This document shows positions 62,113 to 64,000 of a stretch of DNA of 64,000 bases, one piece after another (within the stretch, counting starts at the first letter, position 1; each line of letters begins with the position of its first letter). The notes beneath the pieces were generated by a model, which saw only the letters and a program-made list of their open reading frames with translations, did no database searches and was not told the origin of the DNA. The translations under genes and the position numbers were made by a program. This stretch comes from Dactylellina haptotyla (taxonomy: Eukaryota; Ascomycota; Orbiliomycetes; Orbiliales; Orbiliaceae): the NCBI GenBank assembly GCA_031310005.1, contig CM062379.1, positions 5,332,001 through 5,396,000 of the forward strand. Direction: 5' to 3'.

Positions 62113-63979
62113 TCTCCAGAAAAACCTCTTGCAAGGTTTTCGGTCCACGGGTGCCATCTTATATCCCGTGGGCGGTTTTTCTTCTTTCCTCTCAGCCTCC
62201 GATTCCTTGTCTTCGTCTCTTGTTTTATTTTATTTTTATGGTTTTCTGACGAGTCTTCTATTTCATCTGGTTTTTTTGTTCGTTCCGGGGGGGAATTTTT
62301 AGACAATTTATTTCTTTTTTGGTCTTTTTGTCTGATATAATTCATTTTTCTTCGAGGAGCGGCTTTACTCGTTACGGTATTGCTTTTCCCTCCTGACCCG
62401 ATCATACACTATCCCCCCTCCTCACCAACGGGCAGTGATCCTCTGCCGTATCGTCATTTGCTGGCACCCTCCGCTTAGTGCGAGTGTGGACATCTGTCTC
62501 TGCTGTCTGTCAGTCAGTTTCTCTGGCCCGGGCGGAAAGTGGAAAGTGTGTGCGCCATCATCACCACATTTCTGCAGTTTGATTCCCTCGTCAGCTCGTT
62601 CAGACACAGCCAGCTCGGCTAGCCCTGTTTGAATCGAGACCACTGGCCGACGACCCTGACCGAGTTGAACGCTGCGGCCTTGAAACGCTGGGCCGTGTGA
62701 GTGGTGTTTAAGGCTGGTCGGTCGGTCATACCGTCATTCGAATCAGCCCGTCTCCGCTCCCTCTCTTTCTCATTCTCATATCCACGCTCCCCTTTCCTCT
62801 TCGGTCGACTGGGGGGAACCTTATACAAGATCAGATTGAACAGAGGCCCTCATTCGCCTCTCGCCTCTCTCGATCTTTTCCTCCGTGGATTCGTGGTAGC
62901 GTCGGTGTCAGTGTCCAGTCACCTGGCAGCAGAGCGAGCGAGCTACCGAAGCCTGTTTGTCCTGTCATCCCAACCCGCCCGCAACTCATCTCGACCTCAA
63001 TCGAGCCATATCATATCATCCACACCACCAGCCCGCCAGGCCACCCGTCCTCATCACATCCTCCCCCCTCAAACCCATATCATATCACACTCCTCCTCCC
63101 ACACACACACCTACACCCCGCCATCTTGGAGACGACGACGACGAAGGTCGGTCACCTTATTCACAGTAACTGACAATACCACCTCTTCCATTAAGTAATA
63201 CGGCCGGATTACTTCCATCTCACCTGGTGGCCCACTTTTGGCACTCGTCCCCCTGCCGGGTTCCTCCTTAGTTCTTCGCAATATAATTATACTTGGTTGA
63301 CAAGGCGCAGCTATCGGTACATACAATACACACACATCCTCCTCTTCCTCCAGTAGTATTGTTATTTACGACTATACTCTGGGCATTAGAGACGGACTGG
63401 TTTAGTTGCGTTTTATATAACCAGCTAGTCCGCTTGGTTCGGCCACCCGCCAAATCAAACAAAACAATCAACAGTAGCGACACTACTCCTGTTTAAACGA
63501 CAAGAGTTAGGGACACTATTGGGCTGCTAGTTCGTTCGGTTTTCCGCGAAGACCGGACATTTCGCAGGAGGTAAAGCAAAACAACATTCTCCTTTTCTCT
63601 TCGCATTTCCTAAAACCTGGCGACATAAGATTATCCTCATTGCTGCTACGGAACCTCCTTGCTGCTTTTCTCTTCTTTCTTGTTTGTTTCCCCAGTCGGG
63701 TGTGGCAACAACATAATCTCACTCCAAACCACCACAATAGTGGTGATGCTTCTGAGGAGGTTTATTGCCATCACTATGCCCACCACAACAATAATAACAT
63801 CACATGAGGAACAATAAGGATTTACTAACTCTCGTCGTTCCTTTCTTCCTTTAGTTCTCCTCTTGTCGCCTTCGCTCTCCTTCTAGTCGCCGGAATTAGC
63901 TTTTCGACGACCTCCTTTACGACCCAATTTTTTTTTTCTCCATTTCTTTTAACGAACAACCCCGAATGTATCGTTAAAA

Positions 63980-63996
63980 ATGGATCGTGAGGACGG
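63980..63996 (+). CDS. Possible first coding exon at the right edge
   Basis: ATG at 63980 in the context TTAAAAATGG encodes Met-Asp-Arg-Glu-Asp plus two bases. It is followed at once by GTAA, a plausible splice donor at the last four bases of the window. Read through, it would stop after six codons, so it is a gene only if spliced. The 2-3 kb C/T-rich leader before it suggests a regulated gene such as a developmental regulator. Product unknown. Confidence 0.35.
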
Positions 63997-64000
63997 GTAA

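Larger units (their letters stand above)
51458..63979. other. 12.5-kb gene desert ending in a pyrimidine-rich leader
   Basis: No open frame here has a recognisable domain or a splice-linked partner. The longest frames (165-173 codons at 57611, 60583 and 62701) are low-complexity or unsupported. From about 60.6 kb the plus strand becomes strongly C/T-rich with CA and TC microsatellites, looking like a promoter and a very long 5' leader for the gene that starts at the right edge. A tRNA-like fragment at 54964 is listed separately. Confidence 0.55.

Noticed and set aside
62701-63198. 165-codon frame in the right-hand leader
   Set aside because: Ser/Pro/His low-complexity sequence typical of C/T-rich leader DNA; not a convincing protein.

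Overview
The window is nuclear DNA from a filamentous ascomycete (Pezizomycotina). Genes are compact and interrupted by short GT-AG introns (about 46-180 nt). Single-copy housekeeping genes have typical mould architectures: POB3 without an HMG box, SEC23, eIF3a, HSP90 ending MEEVD, and a G-protein gamma subunit ending CVIM. Zn2Cys6 and fungal-specific transcription factors are present. A MACPF-like/H-type-lectin fusion hints at a lineage such as Orbiliomycetes, but that class assignment is a guess. Every exon model was assembled by eye from reading frame, phase and splice consensus; there is no transcript support.

Layout. 1-8.4 kb is gene-poor: one CDS runs off the left edge and two small orphan genes are present. 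9-18 kb holds POB3 (-), the kinetochore gene NNF1 (+), a secreted CAP/PR-1 protein (+) and HSP90 (-). 19.2-22.6 kb is a ten-exon MACPF-like plus H-type lectin gene (-) that appears to need a 7-nt micro-exon. 22.6-26.1 kb is empty. 26.2-35.4 kb looks like a metabolic cluster: a fungal-specific transcription factor, a Dal5/TtuB-type MFS carrier, a Zn2Cys6 regulator whose zinc knuckle is completed by a 14-nt micro-exon, D-glycerate 3-kinase and a tartrate/D-malate dehydrogenase. 35.7-47.5 kb holds a YpsA-like SLOG protein, SEC23, an NCBP3-like cap-binding protein with ELFP repeats, and eIF3a, all on the minus strand. 48-51.5 kb has an orphan gene and the G-gamma gene. 51.5-64 kb is a long gene desert ending in a pyrimidine-rich leader and a possible first coding exon at the right edge.

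How genes may work together. The strongest systems-level reading is a tartrate-to-glycolysis module. The carrier would import the dicarboxylate, the dehydrogenase/decarboxylase would yield oxaloglycolate or D-glycerate, and glycerate kinase would feed 3-phosphoglycerate to central metabolism. Two local regulators flank the carrier. The two divergent promoters carry CGG/CCG inverted repeats of the type Zn2Cys6 dimers bind. The other genes are independent housekeeping functions in chromatin, kinetochore, chaperone, COPII, RNA, translation and signalling pathways.
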